Shown piece by piece: positions 34,545 to 42,122 of a stretch of DNA of 64,000 bases. The first letter of the stretch is position 1. The number at the start of each line of letters is the position of its first letter. A program made the translations under genes and the position numbers. A model generated the notes under the pieces. That model worked only from the letters and a program-made list of their open reading frames with translations, had not been told where the DNA came from and searched no databases. The DNA is from Sulfobacillus thermotolerans (lineage in GTDB: Bacteria > Bacillota > Sulfobacillia > Sulfobacillales > Sulfobacillaceae). The stretch is taken from contig CP019454.1 in the NCBI GenBank assembly GCA_002951815.1, positions 1,922,001 to 1,986,000 of the forward strand, in the 5' to 3' direction.

Positions 34545-35700
34545 GCGTATGTCTTTGCCGCAGACATTATTGCTCGTGATATTGGGATTAGCGGAATTTG
34601 CCCGCGGTGCTCTCATTATTTCGTTACTTCCTGCCTACGTGACCGGCCCCTTAGGCGCCTCGTTAACCATTGTCGGGTGGGCCCTATCTAGTCACTATTT
34701 TTTGGATACGGTCTTTAGAGGGCCTGCGGGCTGGCTGGTCGACCATATCGGAGTACCGCGGGTGTTGACGATTGGTTTGGCGATTGAGTGCTTGTCCCTT
34801 ATTGGGGCGATGAATACGACTCAGCCGGCGATGATTATTGTGTTTGTGGCGCTGTTAGGCGTGGGGACGGCCACGCATTGGCCGGCTATCGTGACGGGGA
34901 CAAATCGACTTACCGCGCCCGAACGGCGGGCGTCCATGATGGGCGTGGTCTTTGCGGCATGGTTAACCGGTTCAGGGTTGGGCCCGGTGCTGATTAATTT
35001 TCTCTTGGGGGGACGGGACCGTACAGCATTTCTTTTGTTGGTGATAGCGGACGTGGTAGCCTTTGCGGTGACCATCATGGTCTCTGACCCACGTTTGACC
35101 CACATTCATGAGCAGCATTTGAAATCCCACCCCCTATGGAAAACATTGTGGCGGTTTCGCTGGGTGATTCCTGGTACCTTTGTTCAAAATATGACCCTTG
35201 GACTAATGTTGCCGATTTTGCAGCCGTTTACAACGCGGGTATTACACCTCAGTCACGTAGAATTTGCCGAATTGTTATTGGGCAGTGGCGCTTTTACCGT
35301 GATCTTACTCGTCCCCATGGGAAAAATTACGGACCGCTTTGGCTTGCGGGTTCCCCTTGTGGGCGGATTTTTCGTTGCCGGCAGTGCTTTATTGGGAATT
35401 GCCTTTTTTCGCCACTTCTTTCAATTGATCGTCTTTGGGGGTATTTTAGGGCTCTCGTATGCGATGATCTTGCCATCCTGGAACGCATTTTTAGCGGAAC
35501 TCATCCCTAAGGAGATCGAGGGATGGCTTTGGGGTGTGTTTATGACCATTGAAGGATTTGGCATGTCGGTGGGTCCTATTTTAGGGACTCGGTTGTTTGC
35601 GTACCGAATTTGGCTACCCTTTGTAGCCTCAGCCATCATTTTACTCATCATGGGCACCTTTTACGCATCATTTCGCGTGCAAGACAAAATATCGGTGTAA
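34531..35700 (+). CDS. MFS transporter, possible glycolipid exporter
   Basis: A protein of about 389 residues with 12 hydrophobic segments. The loop motif DTVFRGPAGWLVDHIGVPRV between helices 2 and 3 is the MFS signature region, and the matching GKITDRFGLRVPLVG lies at mid-protein. The start is uncertain: ATG 34531 follows GAGGAAG closely, while ATG 34549 and 34519 are in frame. Coupling with a UgtP-like glycosyltransferase recalls the UgtP-LtaA pair, where an MFS protein flips glycolipid; this role is inferred from position. Drug export is the plain alternative. Confidence 0.75.
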   Translation: MLQRERMSLPQTLLLVILGLAEFARGALIISLLPAYVTGPLGASLTIVGWALSSHYFLDTVFRGPAGWLVDHIGVPRVLTIGLAIECLSLIGAMNTTQPAMIIVFVALLGVGTATHWPAIVTGTNRLTAPERRASMMGVVFAAWLTGSGLGPVLINFLLGGRDRTAFLLLVIADVVAFAVTIMVSDPRLTHIHEQHLKSHPLWKTLWRFRWVIPGTFVQNMTLGLMLPILQPFTTRVLHLSHVEFAELLLGSGAFTVILLVPMGKITDRFGLRVPLVGGFFVAGSALLGIAFFRHFFQLIVFGGILGLSYAMILPSWNAFLAELIPKEIEGWLWGVFMTIEGFGMSVGPILGTRLFAYRIWLPFVASAIILLIMGTFYASFRVQDKISV

Positions 35701-35738
35701 GAAGCGCCGGCGATGAACATAGGGGGATTGCTGGATTC

Positions 35739-36989
35739 ATGGGTTGGATTATTGGGTTACTAATCGTGATATGGGCTATCCTCTATCTCATTCCCGATTT
35801 GCTCTGGCATCAGTTGCAGTGGAAAGGGGCGCTTGGGGCTAGGGATAGCCACCAAATCGCGCTGACGTTTGATGATGGGCCGGGATCCGATACCGCGGCC
35901 ATTTTAGAGTCTTTGAATACGCACGGAGCTCATGCGACTTTTTTTGTTGTTGCTGAGCGCGCGCGTCATTATCCCGAAGTGCTTCAGGCTATCGTACAAG
36001 GCGGGCATGAAATTGGACTGCATGGGTTTCAGCATCGCTCGATGTATTTATTCTGGCCGTGGAGTGTACGGAAAGAATTGGAGCAAGGGATTGAAATTAT
36101 TGAGCAAATTACGGGTGTAAGGCCGCTTGTATACCGCCCACCGTGGGGGCATTTCAATCTTATGACCTACTGGGTGTCCCATCAACTGGGGTTGCGCCGT
36201 GTGCTATGGACCATTGCACCAGATGATTGGAAGCCGGGACGCACGGCCGAATTTATTGATCACTACGTGACTCAGTTAGCGCAGCCGGGAGCCATTGTTG
36301 TGATGCACGATGCGGGGGGAGACCGGAAGGCGACCGCCCAAGCGGTGGCAATGATGATCCCGCAACTTAGAAAATTAGGCATGGAGCCAGTCCGTGTGTC
36401 TGACTTAAAACCGGAAGTGTCGGAATTGCGGCGGTGGTGGACGTGGTGGGAAACCCGATTCACGCGCAGCTGGGACATTGATACTATTGCTTCATCTTTA
36501 GGAGGGGATCCCGTTCTCCGCCTGGGCTATATCCGCTTTCCCTACCCGTCTATCACGCTGAGTTCGGGGCGTACGGTAAGCAAAGGTGACCCTATGGGAG
36601 AAATCCATTTTGGTAATCCGGCCTTGTCTCAAATGAGCGCGGGCCGAGCCGGAGGTTTGCGAGCGTTTCATGCTGTAATGCGTTCGCTTAGCGATCTCGC
36701 GCAGTATGTGGATGAACATCCCAAATACCAGCATATTGAAGTGGTGGGCGGGATTACGTTGTTGGATGCGACGAGCGCGATTGAGAAGTTGGGGTTTGAC
36801 CGGGTCCCCGTATCGGGGTTTCGCAAATGGACGATGTGGGTCTATTTAATCTTTCTCATGGCGATTTATCATTCTGAAGGATGGCGGACATTCCATAGAT
36901 TTTTGCGGCTCCATCCGGTTCTGTTGGTCATGGACCGTGAAACCTTGATGAAAAAGTATCGGCGGGCTTCGAACAAACGCCAAGCTTGA
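35739..36989 (+). CDS. Membrane-anchored polysaccharide deacetylase with unassigned C-terminal domain
   Basis: A protein of 416 residues: one N-terminal membrane helix (about 3-22), a NodB deacetylase domain (about 35-225), and a further 190 residues. The NodB motifs ALTFDDGPGSDT (about 39), HEIGLHGFQH with both metal-binding histidines (about 89-98), RPPWGHFN (about 130) and VVMHDAGG (about 187) are intact, so activity on an acetylated sugar is likely. The C-terminal part is possibly a YkoP-like domain, a weak recollection. ATG 35739 follows AGGGGG at a long distance. It closes the glycosyltransferase-MFS-deacetylase group. Confidence 0.82.
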   Translation: MGWIIGLLIVIWAILYLIPDLLWHQLQWKGALGARDSHQIALTFDDGPGSDTAAILESLNTHGAHATFFVVAERARHYPEVLQAIVQGGHEIGLHGFQHRSMYLFWPWSVRKELEQGIEIIEQITGVRPLVYRPPWGHFNLMTYWVSHQLGLRRVLWTIAPDDWKPGRTAEFIDHYVTQLAQPGAIVVMHDAGGDRKATAQAVAMMIPQLRKLGMEPVRVSDLKPEVSELRRWWTWWETRFTRSWDIDTIASSLGGDPVLRLGYIRFPYPSITLSSGRTVSKGDPMGEIHFGNPALSQMSAGRAGGLRAFHAVMRSLSDLAQYVDEHPKYQHIEVVGGITLLDATSAIEKLGFDRVPVSGFRKWTMWVYLIFLMAIYHSEGWRTFHRFLRLHPVLLVMDRETLMKKYRRASNKRQA

Positions 36990-36992
36990 CAC

Positions 36993-37280
36993 TTAAGACT
37001 TGGGACTTTCTTTGGCGGTCACGATGGCTAAGAGACGGGTACGAAACTCGGGGTTATCCTTAAGACGGCCTACGAGGTCTAAGACAATGCCTTCTAAATA
37101 ACTATGGCCTTCGGAAGATCCAGGACGCATCCAAGATACCATGACATCCGCGAGAATGCCGGAAATTAGCTCTTCTCCTGCCGGGGAGTCTAGAAACTTG
37201 CGGAACCAGCGTTCAATTCGTGGCTCCAGAAATGCCTCAAACCGCTCTTCTAATTGTTGTTCCACGTTGAACAGTCGCAC
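36993..37280 (-). CDS. Small conserved-looking protein of unknown function
   Basis: A 95-residue, mostly helical protein that I do not recognise. It begins GTG 37280, with AAGGAGGG at good spacing. EERFEAFLEPRIERWFRKFL near the N terminus is amphipathic and ends basic; no signal peptide, membrane helix or cysteine is seen. The regular charge pattern suggests a soluble partner protein. It is convergent with the deacetylase gene, three bases apart. Confidence 0.65.
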   Translation of the reverse strand: MRLFNVEQQLEERFEAFLEPRIERWFRKFLDSPAGEELISGILADVMVSWMRPGSSEGHSYLEGIVLDLVGRLKDNPEFRTRLLAIVTAKESPKS

Positions 37281-37454
37281 GGGTGTACCCTCCTTATCCC
37301 ACAGGGTGTGATATCGCTATCCTACCATGTCAGGCGTTCGTGGGCAAAAACAGGAAACAGCACTAAGTACTACGGTTCATGAATATACCTAAAAGGGCGT
37401 CAATAGCGGCCTTGGGGCTTAGATATGCTCTCAGTTGGCTTAAGGGGGATGCGC

Positions 37455-37907
37455 ATGGAGATAGATAACCACAAAGTGATCGACGCGACGGCTGAGACGA
37501 CGTTTGGGTTGCTGATGGATCCGGCGGTGTTAGTGGAGGCGATGCCGGGGTTAAAACGTATGACACCCGAAGGCGACAACATTTACCATGTAGAGATGGA
37601 GTTAGGGATTCCCGGATTTAAAGGGAAATATGCCGGCACCATGCAGATTGACCAGATTAAGGCTCCGGTTTTCTACCATCTCCATCTTAGCGGGAACGGT
37701 CCGGCAGGAACGATCGAGATGGATCTGAGGATTACCTTGACGGCTAGTGGAAATGGACAGCAAACGGATCTACACTATGAGGGAGAAGGACAATTCGGAT
37801 CTCCTTCATCAGGAGTGGCTCAAAAAGTGCTGTCGGGCGCGTCGAGTGTCATTTTAGGACAATTTTTTAGTGAAATTTCCAAACGTGCTCACAAAATTGA
37901 TGGGTGA
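37455..37907 (+). CDS. CoxG-like (SRPBCC fold) protein
   Basis: A 150-residue protein resembling carbon monoxide dehydrogenase subunit G: VIDATAETTFGLLMDPAVLV (about 8-27), the following MPGLKRM segment, and GKYAGTMQIDQI in the middle match the family. CoxG assists maturation or membrane attachment of molybdenum hydroxylases, but no such catalytic genes are nearby. AAGGGGG sits 7 bases before ATG 37455. A MocA-like gene follows, which makes a molybdoenzyme connection more likely. Confidence 0.82.
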   Translation: MEIDNHKVIDATAETTFGLLMDPAVLVEAMPGLKRMTPEGDNIYHVEMELGIPGFKGKYAGTMQIDQIKAPVFYHLHLSGNGPAGTIEMDLRITLTASGNGQQTDLHYEGEGQFGSPSSGVAQKVLSGASSVILGQFFSEISKRAHKIDG

Positions 37908-37950
37908 GGTCGATTGGGTCAGCCTCGAACGGAAGGGAAGACCGGTGGCG

Positions 37951-38595
37951 ATGAGCACAACCGAACAGCCCGAGCAGAGACGTAAGCCTCCTGCCCGCGT
38001 CGTCGCGGTGCTGTTGGCGGCCGGTCTTTCGTCACGGATGGGGCGCCCTAAATATTTGTTGCCATGGGGTCGCCGCACGGTGCTAGGCCACATTGTGGAA
38101 ACCATTCAGGCTGTGGGAATGCCCGTTGCGGTTGTTCATCACCAGGTCTTGCCGAAGGCGCTTGGTGTGGACTATGTGTTTAACCCGGCCCCGGAGCGCG
38201 GCTTATCTGGGTCCTTGCGTTTAGGGCTTGAGCGGGTTGCGTACCGGTGGCCCGGCGCCGCGGCGGCGGTGTTTTTAGCGGATCAACCTTTTATTACGGC
38301 GGATGATATCGACTTTGTACTCGAAGGGTTTTTATGCAGGAAAAAAACGTGTCATGCTGTGCGTCCCTATTATAATGGGCAAGTGGGGCATCCCGTGCTG
38401 TTGGATGCGGAAGCGATAAGATGGACTCGCGATGCACAAGGAGATGCGGGATTGGGTCCCGTGTTAGCGGCGTTGGCTCCAGAATGCCGGCTTCTGCGGA
38501 CCATCGAGGGGCGTCCTAATCCGGCTATAGATATTGACACCCCAGAGGACTATCGTCTAGCGTTCAAATTATGGAATGGTGGGGACAAGCCATGA
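37951..38595 (+). CDS. MocA-like molybdenum cofactor nucleotidyltransferase
   Basis: A 214-residue protein with the nucleotidyltransferase signature LLAAGLSSRMGRPKYLLPWG (about 24-43), and the metal-binding FLADQPFITADD (about 109-120). The end, DIDTPEDY, is also typical. MocA adds CMP to molybdopterin for the xanthine dehydrogenase/CO dehydrogenase family, consistent with the CoxG-like neighbour. ATG 37951 follows GGAAGGGAAG; GTG 37945 is an equally spaced alternative. MobA and isoprenoid cytidylyltransferases are less likely. Confidence 0.82.
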   Translation: MSTTEQPEQRRKPPARVVAVLLAAGLSSRMGRPKYLLPWGRRTVLGHIVETIQAVGMPVAVVHHQVLPKALGVDYVFNPAPERGLSGSLRLGLERVAYRWPGAAAAVFLADQPFITADDIDFVLEGFLCRKKTCHAVRPYYNGQVGHPVLLDAEAIRWTRDAQGDAGLGPVLAALAPECRLLRTIEGRPNPAIDIDTPEDYRLAFKLWNGGDKP

Positions 38596-39401
38596 GTCTT
38601 TGGAAGGAAGGGGTGGACCAGCGTCGTATGCGGACGGCCACAGGATTGACGTATTATGTCTATGGCAAGGGGCATGAAGCGGTGTTGTGCCATCCGAGTC
38701 TCGGATTGGGACGCTTTTTATTTCACCGCATGGTCCCCGCCTTGTCACGGGAGTTTGTCATGGTGACATGGGATCCCCGGGGAATTGGAGACCATACCGA
38801 ATGGCAACCGACCATGTCTGACTGGGTGCATGATGTGGCCGATATTGTCCAAGCGCTTAATATGCCCGTGCATTTGTTGGGGGTGTCATTAGGAACATGG
38901 GTGATGGCTCGTGCTGCCGTGCAAAATCCGTCCGGTCTGGTACGATCCTTAACGGTTATCGGCGCTACTTTGGGATTTTATGGGCAAGAGGCGGATGTAT
39001 CGAAGCGACAACAACAGTTGGAGACGAATGGGATGGCGGCATTTGCGCGTGAATATGCACACAATACCCTGACGATGTACGCTTCGGAGGAAATCCAAGA
39101 AAACTTAGCCCTTGAGCTGGGCAGTTGTAATGTGCAGCGGTATTTAGAGGCGATGCGCATCATTTACGCCGAATCAAACGAACGGATTTATCCGGCCGTG
39201 TCTGTGCCGACGCTGGTGATGGTGGGAGCTTTAGATACGCGTACCGATGCCGCTCAGGCCGACGCGGTGTGTCAGTTGCTGCCACAGGGAACGCTTAAGG
39301 TGTTGCCTCGTAGTGGGCATTTGGCTTTATTGGACCAGCCTGACCGTGTACACCGGGAATGTCGTTATTTTTGGCAGCATGGCGTGGCTGCGGACGACTA
39401 A
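38592..39401 (+). CDS. Alpha/beta hydrolase
   Basis: A 269-residue hydrolase with the nucleophile elbow GVSLGT (serine about 105), an acid in VGALDTRTDAAQ (about 220) and a histidine in SGHLALLD (about 247). The start overlaps the MocA-like stop (ATGA), so the two are translated together, with GGTGGGGA upstream. The substrate is unknown. Its tie with CoxG and MocA-like genes is unusual; a cofactor or substrate role for a molybdoenzyme is only a guess. Confidence 0.8.
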   Translation: MSLWKEGVDQRRMRTATGLTYYVYGKGHEAVLCHPSLGLGRFLFHRMVPALSREFVMVTWDPRGIGDHTEWQPTMSDWVHDVADIVQALNMPVHLLGVSLGTWVMARAAVQNPSGLVRSLTVIGATLGFYGQEADVSKRQQQLETNGMAAFAREYAHNTLTMYASEEIQENLALELGSCNVQRYLEAMRIIYAESNERIYPAVSVPTLVMVGALDTRTDAAQADAVCQLLPQGTLKVLPRSGHLALLDQPDRVHRECRYFWQHGVAADD

Positions 39402-39521
39402 GGCGCGGGAATAGGTGTTTGGGACTGCTTCCAAGGATCTACCTAGCCCCTTTACCGTTATTTCATGGTATAGGTAAAATATACGAGTCAGGAATAGATG
39501 GTGCGGCAAGGAGGAACGAAC

Positions 39522-40433
39522 ATGGGCTATGATGACCATAGACGGTATCGCAGGCTAAAACTGCTAACGACTATCGGTCCCACGCTCTTTGTCGCCATAG
39601 CGGAGACGGTCCGATTTTATTATTTGCGTCAGATTCTGCCTCCAGCGGGGGTCAGCTTGGTAGCGGTAGCCGTGACCTTAGTGGGGGCGGCGGGTTTTTC
39701 GTCCTATGTGTTTGATGTGATTGAAAAAATCGAACGGGAACGGCGGCAATATCAGGATGCGATGTTGTCGTTGCAAGAACGAGAACGCTTGGCACGGGAA
39801 ATGCATGACGGGTTGGCGCAAAGTCTGGCGGTCATTAATCTCAAGGTCTATCAAGCCAAAACACTGCTCGAGGCTAACCGAACTGACGAGCTAAAGGTAG
39901 AACTTGAAGATATTCGCGCCGCTGTCAATAAGTCATATTCTGAAGTTCGGCAATCCCTTTATGACTTGCGTGCGGGAAAGCGCCTAGAAGAGGGGTTTTG
40001 GCCAGCCGTGCGGACGTTGGCCAAAGATTTCGAAGAGGGCAGTCATATTGCCGTGGAAGTCACCGCGTTGCCGAACGACGGGGTACCTTGGAGCGATATG
40101 GCGTCCGTTCAGATCTTGCGCATTATTCAGGAATCTCTGGCCAATGTTCGCAAGCATGCCCAAGCCCAACATGTGCATATTCGGGCGGAAATGCAACGAG
40201 ATAGGGTTGAGGTTGTGGTCCAAGATGATGGGAAAGGATTTATTGTGAGTCAGGACCGCCCCACTCATCATTTTGGGCTAGGCATTATGCAAGAACGTGC
40301 CCAAACTTTTGGTGGAAAGGTATCGATTCAGTCTGTGCCTGGACAAGGAACGACAGTTACGATATCGTATCAGTTGGATGGTGACAAAGGAGGAGAGCTT
40401 GGTGGAAAAGGCAAGAGTTATGCTGGTGGATGA
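39522..40433 (+). CDS. NarL-type sensor histidine kinase
   Basis: A 303-residue membrane kinase. Two hydrophobic helices (about 15-35 and 43-64) leave almost no outside loop; a coiled linker leads to the HisKA_3 motif REMHDGLAQSLAVI with the phosphorylated His (about 94). The ATP-binding part has ESLANVRKHAQA, DDGKGF (about 235) and FGLGIMQERAQTFGG. AAGGAGG precedes ATG 39522. Its end overlaps the response regulator gene. Such short input regions often sense membrane or redox state, which cannot be confirmed here. Confidence 0.9.
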   Translation: MGYDDHRRYRRLKLLTTIGPTLFVAIAETVRFYYLRQILPPAGVSLVAVAVTLVGAAGFSSYVFDVIEKIERERRQYQDAMLSLQERERLAREMHDGLAQSLAVINLKVYQAKTLLEANRTDELKVELEDIRAAVNKSYSEVRQSLYDLRAGKRLEEGFWPAVRTLAKDFEEGSHIAVEVTALPNDGVPWSDMASVQILRIIQESLANVRKHAQAQHVHIRAEMQRDRVEVVVQDDGKGFIVSQDRPTHHFGLGIMQERAQTFGGKVSIQSVPGQGTTVTISYQLDGDKGGELGGKGKSYAGG

Positions 40434-41046
40434 TCATGCATTATTTCGGTCCGGTATGGCGTCATTATTGTCCAGCCGTCCCGACCTTGAAGTGGTAGGG
40501 CAGGCCGAAACAGGCGAAGAAGCGGTGCGACTGGCCGAAGAATTGATGCCCGATTTGATTTTAATGGACATTAATATGCCGGGTGGCGGGGGCTTGGAAG
40601 CCACACGGATTATCAAAGAACAAATGCCGTATGTGAAGATTGTGGTGTTGACGGCTAGCGATGAGAATGATTTATTGTTTGAAGCCGTTAAGGCTGGGGC
40701 GCAGGGCTACTTACTCAAACATCTAGATCCTGAGCAATTTCTCGAAGAGTTGTCGGCGCAAATTCGGGGTGAGGCATCGATTTCCGGGGATGTGGCGTTG
40801 AAAATTATCCGTGCCTTTTCGTCTCATGACGTTGAACGCCAGCAAACCCAGTTGACCACGCGTGAACTCGAAGTATTGAAACTGGTTGGAGAAGGCTTTT
40901 CTAACCGAGACATTGCGACCCGGTTGTTTATTTCGGAAAACACGGTTAAGAATCACCTCCGCAACATTTTACAAAAACTGCACTTTGAAAATCGTGTGCA
41001 AGCCGCCGCCTATGCGATTCGGCGCGGGTTGGTGGACCCTCATTAG
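40402..41046 (+). CDS. NarL/FixJ-type response regulator
   Basis: A 214-residue DNA-binding regulator. The receiver domain has the acidic VDDH and the phosphorylated Asp in LILMDINMPGG (about 53), plus conserved Thr and Lys. The C-terminal LuxR-type helix-turn-helix reads LTTRELEVLKLVGEG then NRDIATRLFISENTVKNHL. AAAGGAGG lies 8 bases before GTG 40402; TTG 40399 is close. The overlap of 32 bases with the kinase gene supports a cognate pair. No target operator was identified. Confidence 0.92.
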   Translation: MEKARVMLVDDHALFRSGMASLLSSRPDLEVVGQAETGEEAVRLAEELMPDLILMDINMPGGGGLEATRIIKEQMPYVKIVVLTASDENDLLFEAVKAGAQGYLLKHLDPEQFLEELSAQIRGEASISGDVALKIIRAFSSHDVERQQTQLTTRELEVLKLVGEGFSNRDIATRLFISENTVKNHLRNILQKLHFENRVQAAAYAIRRGLVDPH

Positions 41047-41066
41047 GTTGCGGTAGAGGAGCGGCT

Positions 41067-41822
41067 ATGAACGATAGAGAGATGACGTTAACGGAACACT
41101 TAACGGAACTCCGCAACCGACTCTTTGTCATCTTGGGAGCGGTTGCGGTGGTTTTTTTAGTAGGGTTTTTCTTTACGCGTCCCGTCTTGCACTGGATTAT
41201 TCAGCATACGCCGGTGCATCACGTCATTGTGACGGGCGTCACCGAAGCGTTTTTTGCGCTCATTAAATTAGATTTTGCAATGGCGCTGATTTTGACGTCG
41301 CCATTGATTTTGTATGAAGTGGCGTCGTTTATTTTGCCCGGGCTAACGCCTGTGGAGCGTCATGTTGTGGGCGTAGTGGTGGGACCTGGTCTGGTTTTAT
41401 TTTTGGTAGGCACAGCGGCCGGGTATTTTGTTTTTGTGCCGATTGTCTTGCATGTGATGCTATCCTTTACGGGGCACGGCATCCAACCTATGTGGCGTCT
41501 TGGAAGTCTTTTAAGCTTTATTATTGATTTGTCAGTTCCTTTTGGCATCGTGGCCGAATTACCGCTGGTGTCTGGGGTCTTGGCACACTTGGGTCTGGTG
41601 CAGCCTATCATGTTTCGGCGCTACCGCCGCTATGCGATTTTATTAGCCTTCTTTATTGCTGCTATTTTAGCGCCTCCTGATGCGTTGTCGATGACATTGA
41701 TGGCGATTCCCATCTATTTAGTTTACGAGATTTCCGCATTGGTTGCCCGCCTTGCATATAAGGCACCTGCGACCACGGTTGCGGCCACAAGCGGACCTCC
41801 TGACGCGGAGGGAACACGGTGA
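41067..41822 (+). CDS. tatC: Twin-arginine translocase subunit TatC
   Basis: A 251-residue protein with six membrane helices, exporting folded proteins with twin-arginine signals. The family N-terminal motif TEHLTELRNRLF (about 9-20) and the late APPDALSM segment (about 207-214) are clear. GAGGAG precedes ATG 41067. No tatA is adjacent. Its stop overlaps the GTG start of feoA (GTGA), so the two are coupled. Confidence 0.94.
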   Translation: MNDREMTLTEHLTELRNRLFVILGAVAVVFLVGFFFTRPVLHWIIQHTPVHHVIVTGVTEAFFALIKLDFAMALILTSPLILYEVASFILPGLTPVERHVVGVVVGPGLVLFLVGTAAGYFVFVPIVLHVMLSFTGHGIQPMWRLGSLLSFIIDLSVPFGIVAELPLVSGVLAHLGLVQPIMFRRYRRYAILLAFFIAAILAPPDALSMTLMAIPIYLVYEISALVARLAYKAPATTVAATSGPPDAEGTR

Positions 41823-42046
41823 CACTCGATGAGGTAAAGCCAGGCCAACAAGTGCTGGTATCGGAGATTTTGTTGCCTGACAGCCGCTTGCAAGCGATTC
41901 GCTTGGGCATTGTTCCAGGTCGGGTGCTGACGGTGCACCAGCAATTGCCGAAGGGGCCGGTGATTGTGTTGGTTGGCCCCAGTAAAATTGCGCTCGGACG
42001 TGCATTGGCCCAGCACGTTGTCGTCACCCTGATGAAAGATTTTTAA
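41819..42046 (+). CDS. feoA: FeoA domain protein
   Basis: A 75-residue SH3-like protein of the ferrous iron uptake system. VKPGQQVLVSEIL, LQAIRLGIVPGRVLTVHQ and GPSKIALGRALAQHVVV fit the FeoA pattern. FeoA helps FeoB, which is encoded 4 kb away at 45983 and not in the same operon. The GTG start overlaps tatC. The pairing with tatC is unusual, and an independent regulator use of the same fold cannot be excluded. Confidence 0.82.
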   Translation: MTLDEVKPGQQVLVSEILLPDSRLQAIRLGIVPGRVLTVHQQLPKGPVIVLVGPSKIALGRALAQHVVVTLMKDF

Positions 42047-42055
42047 AAGAAATAT

Positions 42056-42065
42056 TTGTATACAA
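42056..42065. promoter_or_regulatory. Perfect palindrome upstream of the iron-sulfur reductase gene
   Basis: TTGTATACAA is a 10-base palindrome ten bases after the feoA stop and about 58 bases before the reductase start. Such sites are typical of GntR-type and related dimeric repressors, and a TAGAAT -10-like element follows at 42083. The regulator is unknown. Confidence 0.45.
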
Positions 42066-42122
42066 CAATAATTAACTAATGGTAGAATGGGACAGAAGAC
42101 CTCATATGAGGAGGCAACGGCC

